From Prochlorococcus sp. AG-409-I11 (lineage in GTDB: Bacteria; Cyanobacteriota; Cyanobacteriia; PCC-6307; Cyanobiaceae), in contig QCJX01000003.1 in the NCBI GenBank assembly GCA_003215725.1, positions 1-64,000 on the forward strand: a stretch of DNA of 64,000 nt, in the 5' to 3' direction. The position numbers were made by a program, and so were the translations under genes. Positions 39,698 through 51,102 of the stretch are shown here, piece by piece (the stretch's first letter is position 1; each line of letters starts with the position of its first letter). The notes under the pieces are model-generated. The model searched no databases. It was not told where the DNA came from and saw only the letters and a program-made list of their open reading frames with translations.

Positions 39698-41142
39698 TGA
39701 CTATTGCTGGAATCCTTACTTACCTGATTGATCTTATAGCTGTATTGCTATTAGCTTTAGGTATTAAAGGTTTGTCGAAAGTTAGATCTGCTCGAGAAGC
39801 GAATCGCCTTGCTGCGATTGCGATGGGTCTTGCTGTGGTTGGAGTATTGCTTGGGTTCTTATTTGATAGTGGTGTATCTATAAAGTCTTGGGTTTGGATA
39901 ATCCTTGGAACGTTATTAGGTGGTTCGCTTGGAGCGATAACTGCAAAGAAAGTACCAATGACAGCTATGCCTGAAACAGTAGCTTTGTTTAATGGGTGTG
40001 GTGGAATGTCTTCTTTGCTTGTTGCTCTGGGGGTAGCGTTTTTCCCTATCTCTCAAGGAGCTGGTCAATTAAGTAATGGGAATGAATTGATTGAGAAACT
40101 TTCTATTGTTGTATCTATTTTTGTTGGTGCAATTACTTTTACAGGCTCAATAGTTGCAATGGCTAAATTGCAAGGATGGCTTTCCACTCCTTCATGGATG
40201 GAAAGTAAGAGCCGTCATTTTGTAAATATTGCCTTTGTTGTTATTTCTCTTATTGCAGTTATAGAAGTTTTACAAGGAAACCCGAATGGAATTTGGTTAC
40301 TTGTTGTTGGGTCTTCTTTTCTTGGTGTTGGAGTGACTTTGCCAATTGGCGGTGCTGATATGCCTGTTGTTATTTCTTTGTTAAATAGTTATTCCGGTGT
40401 GGCAGCAGCTTCGGCTGGATTTGTTGTAGGAAGTCAACTATTAATAGTTGCGGGTGCAATGGTTGGAGCTGCTGGATTGATTCTGACCCAGGTTATGTGC
40501 AAAGGGATGAATAGGTCCCTTGTATCTGTTTTGTTTGGGGGAGCACTTGCCTCAGGTGAGTCTTCTTCATCTAGTAGTTCAGGAGAATATATGAATATCA
40601 CTAGCTGTAGTGCAGAAGAATGTGCTCTTACTCTTGAAGCGGCGGAACGAGTTGTAATTGTTCCAGGTTATGGTCTTGCTGTTGCTCAAGCTCAGCACAC
40701 TCTTAGGGAAGTTACTAGGGTTTTGGAGGCAAGTGGTATATCGGTTTCATATGGCATTCATCCTGTTGCTGGTCGTATGCCAGGTCATATGAATGTTCTT
40801 CTTGCAGAGGCAGATGTTCCTTATGAACAGCTTAAAGAAATGGATGTAATTAATCCTGAGTTTGCTGCTACAGATGTAGTTCTTGTCCTTGGTGCTAATG
40901 ATGTAGTTAATCCTCAGGCAAAAAATGATACAACTTCTCCTCTATATGGAATGCCAGTTTTGGATGTACAAGATGCGCGAACTGTTTTTGTTATTAAAAG
41001 GGGGATGAATGCGGGATACTCTGGTATAAAAAATGATCTTTTTGAATTAAATAACACCTCAATGGTGTTTGGAGATGCAAAGAAGGTTTTAGGAGACCTT
41101 TTGGTTGAATTAAAGGAGCTAGGGGTTGGTTCAAATAAATGA
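39697..41142 (+). CDS. pntB: NAD(P) transhydrogenase subunit beta
   Basis: PVAGRMPGHMNVLLAEADVPYEQLKEMDVINPEFAATDVVLVLGANDVVNP. Confidence 0.95.
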   Translation: MTIAGILTYLIDLIAVLLLALGIKGLSKVRSAREANRLAAIAMGLAVVGVLLGFLFDSGVSIKSWVWIILGTLLGGSLGAITAKKVPMTAMPETVALFNGCGGMSSLLVALGVAFFPISQGAGQLSNGNELIEKLSIVVSIFVGAITFTGSIVAMAKLQGWLSTPSWMESKSRHFVNIAFVVISLIAVIEVLQGNPNGIWLLVVGSSFLGVGVTLPIGGADMPVVISLLNSYSGVAAASAGFVVGSQLLIVAGAMVGAAGLILTQVMCKGMNRSLVSVLFGGALASGESSSSSSSGEYMNITSCSAEECALTLEAAERVVIVPGYGLAVAQAQHTLREVTRVLEASGISVSYGIHPVAGRMPGHMNVLLAEADVPYEQLKEMDVINPEFAATDVVLVLGANDVVNPQAKNDTTSPLYGMPVLDVQDARTVFVIKRGMNAGYSGIKNDLFELNNTSMVFGDAKKVLGDLLVELKELGVGSNK

Positions 41143-42241
41143 ACCAAATAAAGAATTCTTTGATTCTATTGGAGTAACTCCATTTTCTCAAAGATTTCCT
41201 TGGATTGGAGGAGACCTACAGACTCTTAGAGATACATTTATTTCAGAAAAGCTATCTCTCGAGAATGGAGTATTAATTAAAATAGAAGTACCTTCGAAGC
41301 TCAATGAAAATAAAGGTAAAGGCTATTTATTAGCCTCTCTAAATTTGCCATCTGAATTCACGAAATTACGAGGGTTAGTCCTAATGATTCATGGCCTGGG
41401 GGGGTCAAGTGAACGAAATGGTTTAAGACGAATGGCATCTTTATTAGTTAAATCTGGTTTTTCTGTTTTGAGATTGAACCTTCGAGGAGCTGGCCAAGGA
41501 AGAAAATTACTTGAGGGGACTTACTCAGCGAAATGTAATAGTGACTTAGTACCTGTAATTAGCTTTTCTCAAAAGATATGCGATTGTTTTTCTAATTTAT
41601 TCTTGGGGAATCGAGAACCTTTACCTTTGTATGGTGTTGGGATTTCTTTGGGGGGAACAATTTTACTTAATTCTTGTTTGGAATTAAGTAAGACTGGCTC
41701 TACAGTTGTTAATCCTTTTAAAAGACTTGTATGTACAAGTAGTCCATTAGATCTTGCCAGTTGTAGTGCCTCTATAGAACGCCCAAGGAATCGTATTTAT
41801 CAAAGATGGCTTTTGAATAGACTGGTTAAGCAAACTATTGATGATCCTTTTGGAATTAATGACTTAGAAAGGGAAGCTTTAATTCACACTCAAAGAAATA
41901 GCATCTATAAAATTAAGTCTATCCGGGGATTTGATTCTGTCATTACAGCACCTCGTTGGGGTTATAAGAATGTAGATGATTATTATAAAGAAGCTTCTCC
42001 TATTAATACTATTTTTGAGTCTCCTCATTTACTTCCGCCCACTCTTTTTCTTCAGTCAATGGATGACCCTTGGGTTCCATCAAGAGCTGCGGAAAATTTG
42101 AAAGTAAAAACGTCTAAAAAGATTTACTCTCACCTGAAAGTTGTTCTAACTAGTAATGGAGGCCATAACGGCTTTCATGGAAAAAAAGGATGTTGGGGTG
42201 ATCAGTTGGTTAATCGATGGCTATTAAAATCAGAATTTTGA
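41126..42241 (+). CDS. YheT-like alpha/beta hydrolase
   Basis: FPWIGGDLQTLRDTF, LVLMIHGLGGSSERNGLRRMASLL, GVGISLGGTILL. Confidence 0.8.
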   Translation: MVQINEPNKEFFDSIGVTPFSQRFPWIGGDLQTLRDTFISEKLSLENGVLIKIEVPSKLNENKGKGYLLASLNLPSEFTKLRGLVLMIHGLGGSSERNGLRRMASLLVKSGFSVLRLNLRGAGQGRKLLEGTYSAKCNSDLVPVISFSQKICDCFSNLFLGNREPLPLYGVGISLGGTILLNSCLELSKTGSTVVNPFKRLVCTSSPLDLASCSASIERPRNRIYQRWLLNRLVKQTIDDPFGINDLEREALIHTQRNSIYKIKSIRGFDSVITAPRWGYKNVDDYYKEASPINTIFESPHLLPPTLFLQSMDDPWVPSRAAENLKVKTSKKIYSHLKVVLTSNGGHNGFHGKKGCWGDQLVNRWLLKSEF

Positions 42242-42597
42242 ATAAAATTTTTAGAATCACAAGTTAATTGAGGTGTATGTCTAATAATCCATTTAGAAAT
42301 AGGTTTACTTTTTAAAAGGTGATCATTAACTATTCTCTCAATTTTATTTGGAGTTATACTGCCATACCAGATTCCATCTGGCCATACAAGAAGAATAGGA
42401 CCATCTTTGCATATACGTAAACAATCGACTTTGCTTCTCATAACAATGCCTTTTGGATTATTTGGATTCTCTAGATCCTTTTCTCTGATTAACTTTTTTA
42501 AATGCTCCCAGCTTGCAATACCTGTAGCTTTATCACAACATTTGGCTTTTAAGGAAGTAGCACAAAGTAAAAGATGATATCTAATCAATTGATTCAT
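42202..42597 (-). CDS. Thioredoxin-like (2Fe-2S) ferredoxin
   Basis: LLLCATSLKAKCC...VDCLRICKDGPILLVWPDGIWYG; start trimmed to MNQLIRYH. Confidence 0.75.
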   Translation of the reverse strand: MNQLIRYHLLLCATSLKAKCCDKATGIASWEHLKKLIREKDLENPNNPKGIVMRSKVDCLRICKDGPILLVWPDGIWYGSITPNKIERIVNDHLLKSKPISKWIIRHTPQLTCDSKNFIQNSDFNSHRLTN

Positions 42598-42598
42598 T

Positions 42599-43846
42599 CT
42601 AAAGGCCTGAAAGAGGTATTTGATATTTACTTTTCTTTGCTTGAATTTTAACTTCTTTTCTTGACCACTTATCAACAGCAATAACATCATTGAGGCTTGG
42701 AGATGACTTTATATCAACTTTATGCTTTTCGCAGGCATGTTCAATTAGTTTTGGAATATCTAGATAATGTATTTTTTCTTGTAAAAATTGTGCTACTGCC
42801 TCTTCGTTTGCAGCATTGAGAACTGCTGGCATTGTTCCTCCAAAACGTCCTGCAGAATAAGCAAGTTCCATACATGGATACTTTAAAGTGTCAGGCTGTT
42901 TAAAAGTCAGGTTTCCTACCTCTGTAAGATTTAGACGACGCCAGGAAGTCTCTAATCTGTTTGGCCAACTTAAGCAATAAAGTATTGGTAATTTCATATC
43001 TGGCCAACCTAATTGGGCTAATACAGATGAATCTGCCAACTCAACCATTGAGTGAATAATGCTTTGTGGATGAATAACTATCTCAATTTGGTCATAATCT
43101 AACCCAAATAGATAATGAGCTTCAATTACTTCTAGACCTTTGTTCATCAATGTTGCTGAATCAACAGTAATCTTTTTTCCCATGCTCCAATTTGGATGAC
43201 TTGTTGCATCTTTAACAGAGGCTTTCTCTAATTCTTCAATTGACCAATCTCTAAAGGCGCCACCTGATGCAGTTAATTGAATGTGACGAAGCCCAGGAGT
43301 AGGAGTACCTGTTGATAAACGAGCATTCTCCGCCCAAGGAGTGCCTTGTAAACATTGAAAAATTGCTGAATGTTCAGAGTCTGCTGGGAGTAAACGGCTT
43401 CCGCTCCGCTTTAACTCAGGGATAACAACTGGTCCTGCCGCTATAAGTGTCTCTTTATTAGCCAGAGCAAGGTCTTTCCCTGATTTAATTGCTGCGAGGG
43501 TTGGTAATAGTCCTGCGCAACCGACTATTCCTGTTACTACTACATCTGCATGATCCCAAGAAGCAACTGTATTCAGTCCATCAGTGCCACCAATTAATTC
43601 TGGCAATGGATTTGGACGGTTTTCTTTCGATAAGGAATTAAGTCTTTCTTGAAGTTCAGGAAGTAATGATTCATCTGCAAGTGCTACAACTTCTGGGGTA
43701 TGTTTTTGGATTTGCTTAACCAGTAAAGGTAAATTGCGACCGGCGGTTAGTGCTACTACCTTGAATTGATTTGGAAACTCTTCGGCAATTTCAAGAGTTT
43801 GGGTTCCGATAGAACCTGTTGATCCAAGCACGCTTATGGCTTTCAC
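42599..43846 (-). CDS. dxr: 1-deoxy-D-xylulose 5-phosphate reductoisomerase
   Basis: [76 protein letters not shown]. Confidence 0.97.
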   Translation of the reverse strand: MKAISVLGSTGSIGTQTLEIAEEFPNQFKVVALTAGRNLPLLVKQIQKHTPEVVALADESLLPELQERLNSLSKENRPNPLPELIGGTDGLNTVASWDHADVVVTGIVGCAGLLPTLAAIKSGKDLALANKETLIAAGPVVIPELKRSGSRLLPADSEHSAIFQCLQGTPWAENARLSTGTPTPGLRHIQLTASGGAFRDWSIEELEKASVKDATSHPNWSMGKKITVDSATLMNKGLEVIEAHYLFGLDYDQIEIVIHPQSIIHSMVELADSSVLAQLGWPDMKLPILYCLSWPNRLETSWRRLNLTEVGNLTFKQPDTLKYPCMELAYSAGRFGGTMPAVLNAANEEAVAQFLQEKIHYLDIPKLIEHACEKHKVDIKSSPSLNDVIAVDKWSRKEVKIQAKKSKYQIPLSGL

Positions 43847-43933
43847 AATGTGAAGGCAATTACAATTAGTTTCCCATTTAGAGGTATAAACACTTCATTA
43901 AAGTCTCCAAAATTTGGAGACCAAAAATGAGGT

Positions 43934-45274
43934 ATGCCCATGGAGACTAGAGAACAATGGCGCTATAGCTTGGGTTTCGTCCTTGCTGCTATAGGAAGCG
44001 CAGTGGGACTTGGAAATCTTTGGGGGTTTGCTTACCGAGCCTCACAAGGAGGAGGAGCGGCTTTTTTGATCCTTTATTTATTAATTGTTTTAGTTGTTTG
44101 TTTGCCGGTCTTGGTTGCAGAAATGGTTCTTGGCCGTAGTACAGGGAATAGTCCTTTACTTGCGCCTGTTACAGCAGCAGGAAAAAATTGGCAACCTTTG
44201 GGCTGGCTTTTTGTGCTCGCATCTTGTGGCATCCTTTCTTTCTACGCGGTTTTGATGGGATGGACGGCAGAAACATTTTTTCATTCACTTTTCTTTGGAC
44301 TTCCTGCGGATATTTCTGAAGCAGAATCTTTGTTTGGATCAGTAAGTAATGGAAGCAATGTTTTATTAGGACAATTACTTAGTCTGGTTTTAACTGCTTC
44401 AGTTGTTGCTGCTGGGATTAGAGGTGGAATTGAATGGTTAACTCGATGGTGTGTCCCTTTGCTTTTTGTATTGCTTTTGTTATTAGCTTGTTGGGCTGCA
44501 ACTCTCTCTGGATCATGGGAAGGATATAGAACTTTTTTATTGAGGTTTGATATTGCCCAATTATTCAATCCATCAACAATAAGGAATGCTTTTACTCAAG
44601 CTTTCTTTTCTATAGGAACTGGAATAGGAGTAATGCTTGCTTACTCCTCTTATCTAGATAAACGCAAAGAACTTCCTAAGCAAGCTTTCACAATAGTTGG
44701 GATGGATACTGCTGTAGGCCTTTTAGCAGGGATGGTTACCTTCCCAATAGTTATGAGCTTTGGCCTTAAGGATTTAATCAGTTCTTCTACAGTTGGCACT
44801 TTATTTATTTCTTTACCAACTGGCTTGGCTGCACTGGGTGCTACAGGACGCTTTGTGGCTGTTCTATTTTTTGCGTTGGCATATATAGCTGCTATTACCT
44901 CCTCTGTTTCGTTGTTGGAAGTACCAGTTTCTTCATTGATTGATCGACTGGGATGGTCTAGGAGTAAAGCTGTTTGGGTTACTACAAGCATAGTTTTTAT
45001 AATTGGCCTCCCATCTGCACTTGATATTGATTTCCTAGGGAGTATGGATGCTGTATTTGGAGGTGTACTGTTAATTTTTGGAGGATTTTTATTATCTATT
45101 TTGCTTGGTTGGGTAATACCAAGGCGATTTGATGAAGATCTTTCAGGCTGTGAATCAAATAAAGGATTGCGTATATTCCTTAAATTTATGCTTAGGTGGG
45201 TTTCTCCCCCTGTAGTTGCTTTCGGTTTGATAGTGAGTGTTTATGACTTATCATTAAATTGGTTCCCTTCTTGA
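43934..45274 (+). CDS. Sodium-dependent (SNF/NSS) transporter
   Basis: WRYSLGFVLAAIGSAVGLGNLWGFAYRASQGGGAAFLILYL. Confidence 0.9.
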   Translation: MPMETREQWRYSLGFVLAAIGSAVGLGNLWGFAYRASQGGGAAFLILYLLIVLVVCLPVLVAEMVLGRSTGNSPLLAPVTAAGKNWQPLGWLFVLASCGILSFYAVLMGWTAETFFHSLFFGLPADISEAESLFGSVSNGSNVLLGQLLSLVLTASVVAAGIRGGIEWLTRWCVPLLFVLLLLLACWAATLSGSWEGYRTFLLRFDIAQLFNPSTIRNAFTQAFFSIGTGIGVMLAYSSYLDKRKELPKQAFTIVGMDTAVGLLAGMVTFPIVMSFGLKDLISSSTVGTLFISLPTGLAALGATGRFVAVLFFALAYIAAITSSVSLLEVPVSSLIDRLGWSRSKAVWVTTSIVFIIGLPSALDIDFLGSMDAVFGGVLLIFGGFLLSILLGWVIPRRFDEDLSGCESNKGLRIFLKFMLRWVSPPVVAFGLIVSVYDLSLNWFPS

Positions 45275-45323
45275 TGATTTAAAGAAACAGAAAAACTATA
45301 GAGAGGAATAATAAATATAAAAA

Positions 45324-46823
45324 TTAATTCTTAAACCAATCAGTAACGCCATCTTTCTTATCTATTAATTCAATACCTAATTCCTTGAGACTGTCTCTGA
45401 TTTGATCAGCTTTTTTATAATCTCGTGCAAGCTTTGCTTTTGATCTTTCTATAATTGCTTCATTTATTTTATTTTCATCAATAGTTGTATTGTGTTTTGA
45501 TGAAAACTTTTTACTTAACTCTGCTTTTAACCCAAGAACGCCTGACAAATGCACAAGTAGCTTCCACCTGTTTAAAAGGTTGTCTCCTGGAATGTGGCTG
45601 ACTTCGTTAACTTTAAGATGCTCAAGATTGTTACTTAACGAACGAAGAGGGCGTGCAAGTTCAAAAAGAATTGCTAGCGCTCCAGAAGTGTTAAGATCAT
45701 CATCCATTACGTCAATAAAACGTTGACGTAGTTCGAATAACTGTTTGTCATATGAGCCTTCTGTGTAAATAACTGGGTCAACTTTTGTAGACATATCGTT
45801 TGGCCATTGCAACTGCGCTGTGTAAATTTCACCAAGTGATAGTGCTTTGTTAAGCCCTTGCCAACCATTTGCCGCGGCTTTTAATGCTTGATCGGTGAAA
45901 TCAAGAGGTTTTCGATAATGTGCCTGCAAAATAAAAAATCTTAGTGTCATTGGAGAAATCTTTTGACTTAAGAGAGCCCTTATTGTGGTGAAATTTCCTA
46001 ATGACTTACTCATCTTTTGGCCCTCTACATTGACCATGCCATTATGAAGCCAATAACGAGCTAGTTGTTCACCATTAACAGCTTCAGACTGAGCAATTTC
46101 ATTTTCATGATGAGGAAAAATCAGGTCTGATCCTCCTAAGTGGATGTCTATGGTGTCTCCAAGCTCTTTTCGCACCATTGCAGAACATTCAATGTGCCAG
46201 CCTGGTCGTCCATCTCCCCATGGAGAAGAAAAGCTTGGCTCATCTTTCTTGGCTCCTTTCCAGAGTGCAAAGTCAAAAGAATGTTTTTTTCGGGAGCCTT
46301 CAGTTTCTGACACTCGTCCGTCAGCATTGAGTTGTTGCTCTTGAAGGTCTCGACCACTTAATTTTCCATAGTCAGGGTGTTTCATGACAGAAAAGTAGAC
46401 GTCTCCGTCTACTGAATAAGCGGCTCCTTTCTCTTCTAATTCTTTTATAAAACTGCGAATGTGATCAAGACACTTGGTGGCTTTAGGCATAACGTCTGGA
46501 CGCAGTATGCCAAGGTCATCCATGTCTTTATGAAATGCTTGAATATTTTTTTCACTAACTTCTTTCATGGTGCAACCTTCTTTTGCTGCACGGTTAAGGA
46601 TCTTATCGTCTATATCTGTGAAATTCTGAACGAACTTTACTTTGTATCCTTTCCATATCAGATAACGTCTAAGTACATCCCATACGATGTAGCTACGAGC
46701 ATGACCTAGGTGGCATAAATCATATACCGTAACTCCACAGCAATAAATACTGACCTGATTAGGCAATAAAGAGCGGAATATTTCCGTCTTTTTAGTGAGA
46801 GTGTTTGTTAATCGCAGAGACAC
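45324..46823 (-). CDS. cysS: Cysteinyl-tRNA synthetase
   Basis: [47 protein letters not shown]. Confidence 0.97.
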   Translation of the reverse strand: MSLRLTNTLTKKTEIFRSLLPNQVSIYCCGVTVYDLCHLGHARSYIVWDVLRRYLIWKGYKVKFVQNFTDIDDKILNRAAKEGCTMKEVSEKNIQAFHKDMDDLGILRPDVMPKATKCLDHIRSFIKELEEKGAAYSVDGDVYFSVMKHPDYGKLSGRDLQEQQLNADGRVSETEGSRKKHSFDFALWKGAKKDEPSFSSPWGDGRPGWHIECSAMVRKELGDTIDIHLGGSDLIFPHHENEIAQSEAVNGEQLARYWLHNGMVNVEGQKMSKSLGNFTTIRALLSQKISPMTLRFFILQAHYRKPLDFTDQALKAAANGWQGLNKALSLGEIYTAQLQWPNDMSTKVDPVIYTEGSYDKQLFELRQRFIDVMDDDLNTSGALAILFELARPLRSLSNNLEHLKVNEVSHIPGDNLLNRWKLLVHLSGVLGLKAELSKKFSSKHNTTIDENKINEAIIERSKAKLARDYKKADQIRDSLKELGIELIDKKDGVTDWFKN

Positions 46824-46871
46824 TTTTAGTGAGAGATGTTTTTTAAGATTACGGGTATTGTTTTACTCATT

Positions 46872-49832
46872 TTATTTAGCGTCCATCCAATTGTTCCCCA
46901 CTCCAGTTTCTACAACAAGAGGCACACTTAATTCAACAGCTTGCTCCATTGTATTTATAACAAGTGATTGAACTTCTTCTAGATCTTGAGGAGCTACTTC
47001 TAGTACCAACTCATCATGTACTTGTAGGAGCAGGTTTGCAGATAAAGAGTGTTCCCTCAGTTTGGTTTGTAGTTGTACCATTGCTATCTTGATAATGTCA
47101 GCACTAGACCCTTGAATTGGTGCATTCGCTGCAGCTCTTAGTTGCTGAGCTTCTATGCCTGCTCGACGAACAACTTGTAAATCTATTTCAGCTGGATTTT
47201 TTCCTAATAGACGACCTAAGCCATTCTTGTCAAAGTGGAAATGGCGACGACGACCAAGTAGTGTTTTTACATAGCCCTTAGTAAGGGCAAGTTTTTCTTG
47301 TTGCTCTAAAAAAGTGAAAATTTTAGGGTATCGTTCTCTATAACGTAGGAGAAAGTCTTTTGCTTCTTGTAACTTTACACCAGTAGAGCGTGCAAAACGT
47401 TGAGCACCCATTCCATAAATAACACCAAAGTTTATTGTTTTACCAAGACGACGCTCCTGAGTAGTAATTATTTCTTTCTCGAGCAGAAGCTTTGCAGTTA
47501 ATTCGTGAACATCCTCTCCATTTTTATAAGCCTTCAGAAGAACATCCTCTTGAGATAGATGGGTGAGTATTCTGAGTTCGATTTGGGAGTAATCGGCACT
47601 TAAAAGTTGCCAGTTTTGTTGTGGGAGGAATGCTTTGCGGATTCTCCTACTAAATTCAGTTCTTATAGGAATGTTTTGTAGATTAGGGTTGCTACTACTT
47701 AGTCGCCCTGTTGCCGTGACTGCTTGATTAAAATCGGTATGAACTCTCCCGGTTTCTTTCTCAACTAAGCAGGGAAGTGCTTTCACGTAGGTGTTTAGAA
47801 GCTTACTCAGAGTTCTATGTTCAATTATCATTGAAATAACAGGATGATCCTCTTCTAATTTATCTAAAACGTTTGAATCAGTACTCCATCCAGTTTTTGT
47901 TCTCCTAGACTTTTTGCGATTCAGTCCTAATTCTTCGAACAATATTTCTCCTAGTTGTTTAGGAGATGCAACGTTAAACTTTGAACCGGCTAATGCATAA
48001 ATTTTTTCTTCAATACCTTTGAGTGTTTCATCCAACTCGATAGATAGTTTTTTCAGATAGTTGACATCTATTTGAATACCAGTCGCTTCCATCTCTGCAA
48101 GTACAGTCTCAAGAGGAAGTTCGACTTTTTCAAAAAGATTAATTACTTCTGTTCCCATACCCTCAAGCTTTTCTCTTAATCGAATCGCTAATTTTCTTGT
48201 TAGATAAACATCCATTCCACAATAAAGACTAGCTTTATCTATTGGGACATTTGCAAAAGTTTCGTTTTTTTCAACTAGTTCTTTAAAACTTGTTGGCTTA
48301 AAGTCAAACTCTCTAATTGCTATTTCATCCAATCCATGTTTTTTATTTGCATCTGTTAGATAGTCCGCTAGTAAAGTATCCATAACAACTCCCTTAAGGG
48401 GTATCCCATGACGTAGGAAAATAAGTCTGTCGTACTTTGCATTTTGAAGTGCTTTGGGATGACTTTTGCTGGTTAACCAAGGAGTCAATTTGTTGATAAC
48501 TACATCAAGAGATAGTTGGATTTGAGGATGAAGATTAATTAGATCTTTTTTAGTCTTATGACCTATAGGGATATAAGCTATATCTTTATTACTTTCACCC
48601 CAACAGAAACCAATACCAACAAGCTCTGCTTTAAAAGGATTTAAATTAGTCGTTTCTGTATCTAAAGCTATTGGTGGTTGGTTAACTTTAGACTTCATTA
48701 GTGTTGAAAGTAAATTTTCAAGCTCAGACTCATCGGTAATTAACTTTGGTTTAAGAACAGGTATTTCATCGGTCTTTGAAGAACTTTCTTCATTTGTAAG
48801 TTCTTCTTCTTTTGCACCTCTATTTAAGTTTTTACCTTTAACTTGTTCTTTGTTTGCAATAAAACCACCACTAGAAAAAGTTGCTGCAAAAATAGATGCT
48901 TGCCGAGCAAGGCTATTTAAATCTAATTTTTTGAGTGATTCTACTAAGCTTTCACTATTTACCTCACCTAAAGTTAGACGTGGTTTACTTTCAAAAGGAA
49001 CTTCAATGAAAATCTGAGCAAGTTCCCGTGAAAGGTATGCATTATTTTTATCATTTATTAGCTTTTCTTTAAGAGCTCCTTTAATAACGCCTGCAGATGA
49101 CTTGCTGTCTTTTTCATCTAATTTAGATAAGGTTTTATATACTCCATCAAGATCATTATTTTCTTTCAAAAGGTTAATAGCTGTTTTAGGACCAACTCCT
49201 TTCACTCCAGGGATGTTATCTGAAGTATCGCCAGTTAAGGCTTTGAGATCTACCACTTTCTTCGGGTTGACACCAAGTTTGTCTTTTACTCCTGCTTCAT
49301 TAATAAATGCTGGACTTCCACTTTTTGCATAAGGACCTCCTCCCATATACATCACTGCGATGTCTAAATTATCATCTACTAGTTGAAATAAATCTCTATC
49401 ACCAGTAAGTATTCTTACTCTCCACCCATCTTTAGAAGAGATATTTGCGAGGGTACCAAGAACATCATCAGCTTCAAACCCTGGGGCCATACAAAGAGGT
49501 ATTTTTAGATCTTTGAGAAGAATTTGTTGAAGTTGCTCTAGATCTTGAAAAAATATTTCTGGAGCAACTTCTCTATTCGCTTTATAATTTTGATCTGCTT
49601 TATGACGAAATGTAGGTTCAGCTGTATCAAAAGCAATAATTACTCCTTGAGGGCTAAGACCCTTGCAGTTTTCAAGAAGACTTTTTAAAAAACCAAAAGT
49701 TACACTAGTTGGCTTTCCATCTTTTGTTGTTAAACCTCCGTCTCTACTTTTACTGAATGCGTAGAAGCTTCGAAAAGCTAATGAATGGCCATCAACAAGA
49801 AGTAATAAGGGCTTTTCTACTGCCTTAGGCAT
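46872..49832 (-). CDS. polA: DNA polymerase I
   Basis: 5'-exo, 3'-exo and polymerase domains; SADYSQIELRILTHLS, VHDELVLEV. Confidence 0.97.
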   Translation of the reverse strand: MPKAVEKPLLLLVDGHSLAFRSFYAFSKSRDGGLTTKDGKPTSVTFGFLKSLLENCKGLSPQGVIIAFDTAEPTFRHKADQNYKANREVAPEIFFQDLEQLQQILLKDLKIPLCMAPGFEADDVLGTLANISSKDGWRVRILTGDRDLFQLVDDNLDIAVMYMGGGPYAKSGSPAFINEAGVKDKLGVNPKKVVDLKALTGDTSDNIPGVKGVGPKTAINLLKENNDLDGVYKTLSKLDEKDSKSSAGVIKGALKEKLINDKNNAYLSRELAQIFIEVPFESKPRLTLGEVNSESLVESLKKLDLNSLARQASIFAATFSSGGFIANKEQVKGKNLNRGAKEEELTNEESSSKTDEIPVLKPKLITDESELENLLSTLMKSKVNQPPIALDTETTNLNPFKAELVGIGFCWGESNKDIAYIPIGHKTKKDLINLHPQIQLSLDVVINKLTPWLTSKSHPKALQNAKYDRLIFLRHGIPLKGVVMDTLLADYLTDANKKHGLDEIAIREFDFKPTSFKELVEKNETFANVPIDKASLYCGMDVYLTRKLAIRLREKLEGMGTEVINLFEKVELPLETVLAEMEATGIQIDVNYLKKLSIELDETLKGIEEKIYALAGSKFNVASPKQLGEILFEELGLNRKKSRRTKTGWSTDSNVLDKLEEDHPVISMIIEHRTLSKLLNTYVKALPCLVEKETGRVHTDFNQAVTATGRLSSSNPNLQNIPIRTEFSRRIRKAFLPQQNWQLLSADYSQIELRILTHLSQEDVLLKAYKNGEDVHELTAKLLLEKEIITTQERRLGKTINFGVIYGMGAQRFARSTGVKLQEAKDFLLRYRERYPKIFTFLEQQEKLALTKGYVKTLLGRRRHFHFDKNGLGRLLGKNPAEIDLQVVRRAGIEAQQLRAAANAPIQGSSADIIKIAMVQLQTKLREHSLSANLLLQVHDELVLEVAPQDLEEVQSLVINTMEQAVELSVPLVVETGVGNNWMDAK

Positions 49833-49866
49833 TGAATTAGAAGAAAGATAGTTTTAGAGACATTGT

Positions 49867-50937
49867 TTAGTTTCGCTTTGATTTAGCCCATGGTGGTAAA
49901 TCAATAAAAACTTGTTGCCCCGGAGAGACTCCTTTAATGATGGCTGTCTTGCTTCCACTGCTCGCACCAAGTTCAACATTTTGGAACTCAGGTTGATTTC
50001 CTTTACCTATAACAAGTACACCAGGTTCCCCGTTCTCTGTAACAATTGCCACTGTTGGCACCAAGGTGATAGGGCCACTTCCCCCTGTTAAAAAATCAAC
50101 ATCTGCTGTCATTCCAATTCTCAGTTTTTTGGGAGGGTTTATGAAGGAAAGCTTTACGGCGAAAGATGTAACGTTATCTGTTTTGGCTGCTCTGGGTGCG
50201 ATTTTAATGACTTTTGCTTTAAATCTTTGGTCAGGAAAAGCTTCTACCCTGACACTTGCCTCTTGATCGACTTCAATACGTCCAATATCGCTTTCGGGAA
50301 CCTTTGCGGTGACTTCTAGTCCCTGAGAAAGTTCAACAATAGAGCTGCTTGTTGAATTTGTTGTTGAGGCAGCTCTTGAAGTAGGTGTAACAAAAGCCCC
50401 AGGCTCTGCATATTGATTAGTAACTGTTCCGTCAAAAGGAGCTCGTATTACCAAGTCTTGCCCTTCAACCTTTATTTGCATTAGTCGTGCCTTGCTAGTT
50501 AAAAAACGGTTACGATATTCTTCATAGTCTTCTTTACTAATTGCTCCTTCTTTAAAGAGTTTTTTCCTTCGTTCATAGGCTGCTTTATCCTTATCAAATT
50601 TTGCCTTTGTTTCTTCTAGTCGAAAAGGAAAATCACCTTCATCAATTTCTGCAATTACTTGTCCTTTAATAACTTTGTCCCCTTCATTTACAAAGAGTGT
50701 TTTTAATAAACCTTGGCGCTCTGGACTTAAATTTACACTTTTAAAAGCATTAAGCTCGCCAGTTGCTGTTATTCGGCCTGGAAGTGAACCTCTTTCTACT
50801 AAAACAGTGAAATTACTAAGGTCTCCTCCTTTCTTTTGAGTTTGTGAAAATCTCCAGGTAACTGTGCTAGCCAAGCTCAAGAGAAGAAATGCAACTAGGC
50901 CTATTAGTTTTTTTCTTTGGGATATGAGCCTAATCAT
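49867..50937 (-). CDS. HlyD/RND-type periplasmic adaptor protein
   Basis: GRITATGELNAFKSVNLSPERQGLLKTLFVNEGDKVIKGQVIAEID. Confidence 0.88.
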   Translation of the reverse strand: MIRLISQRKKLIGLVAFLLLSLASTVTWRFSQTQKKGGDLSNFTVLVERGSLPGRITATGELNAFKSVNLSPERQGLLKTLFVNEGDKVIKGQVIAEIDEGDFPFRLEETKAKFDKDKAAYERRKKLFKEGAISKEDYEEYRNRFLTSKARLMQIKVEGQDLVIRAPFDGTVTNQYAEPGAFVTPTSRAASTTNSTSSSIVELSQGLEVTAKVPESDIGRIEVDQEASVRVEAFPDQRFKAKVIKIAPRAAKTDNVTSFAVKLSFINPPKKLRIGMTADVDFLTGGSGPITLVPTVAIVTENGEPGVLVIGKGNQPEFQNVELGASSGSKTAIIKGVSPGQQVFIDLPPWAKSKRN

Positions 50938-51102
50938 GTTGAGGAATGCGAATGAGGCGTTAGAGAAGTTTGACTTCAGGGGCGGTCATTTGGTTTTTCT
51001 ATATGACAATTATCTTTCACAGTCAAGTCATCTTTGACCTTGGCTTGGTTGGGTCTATTTTGGAGACAATAATTTGCAGTTGGGTTGGGTGGATTTTTAT
51101 CT

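Noticed and set aside
44281-44991. Minus ORFs (95 and 113 aa) antisense to the NSS transporter
   Set aside because: Low-complexity translations typical of antisense to hydrophobic genes; no independent signals.
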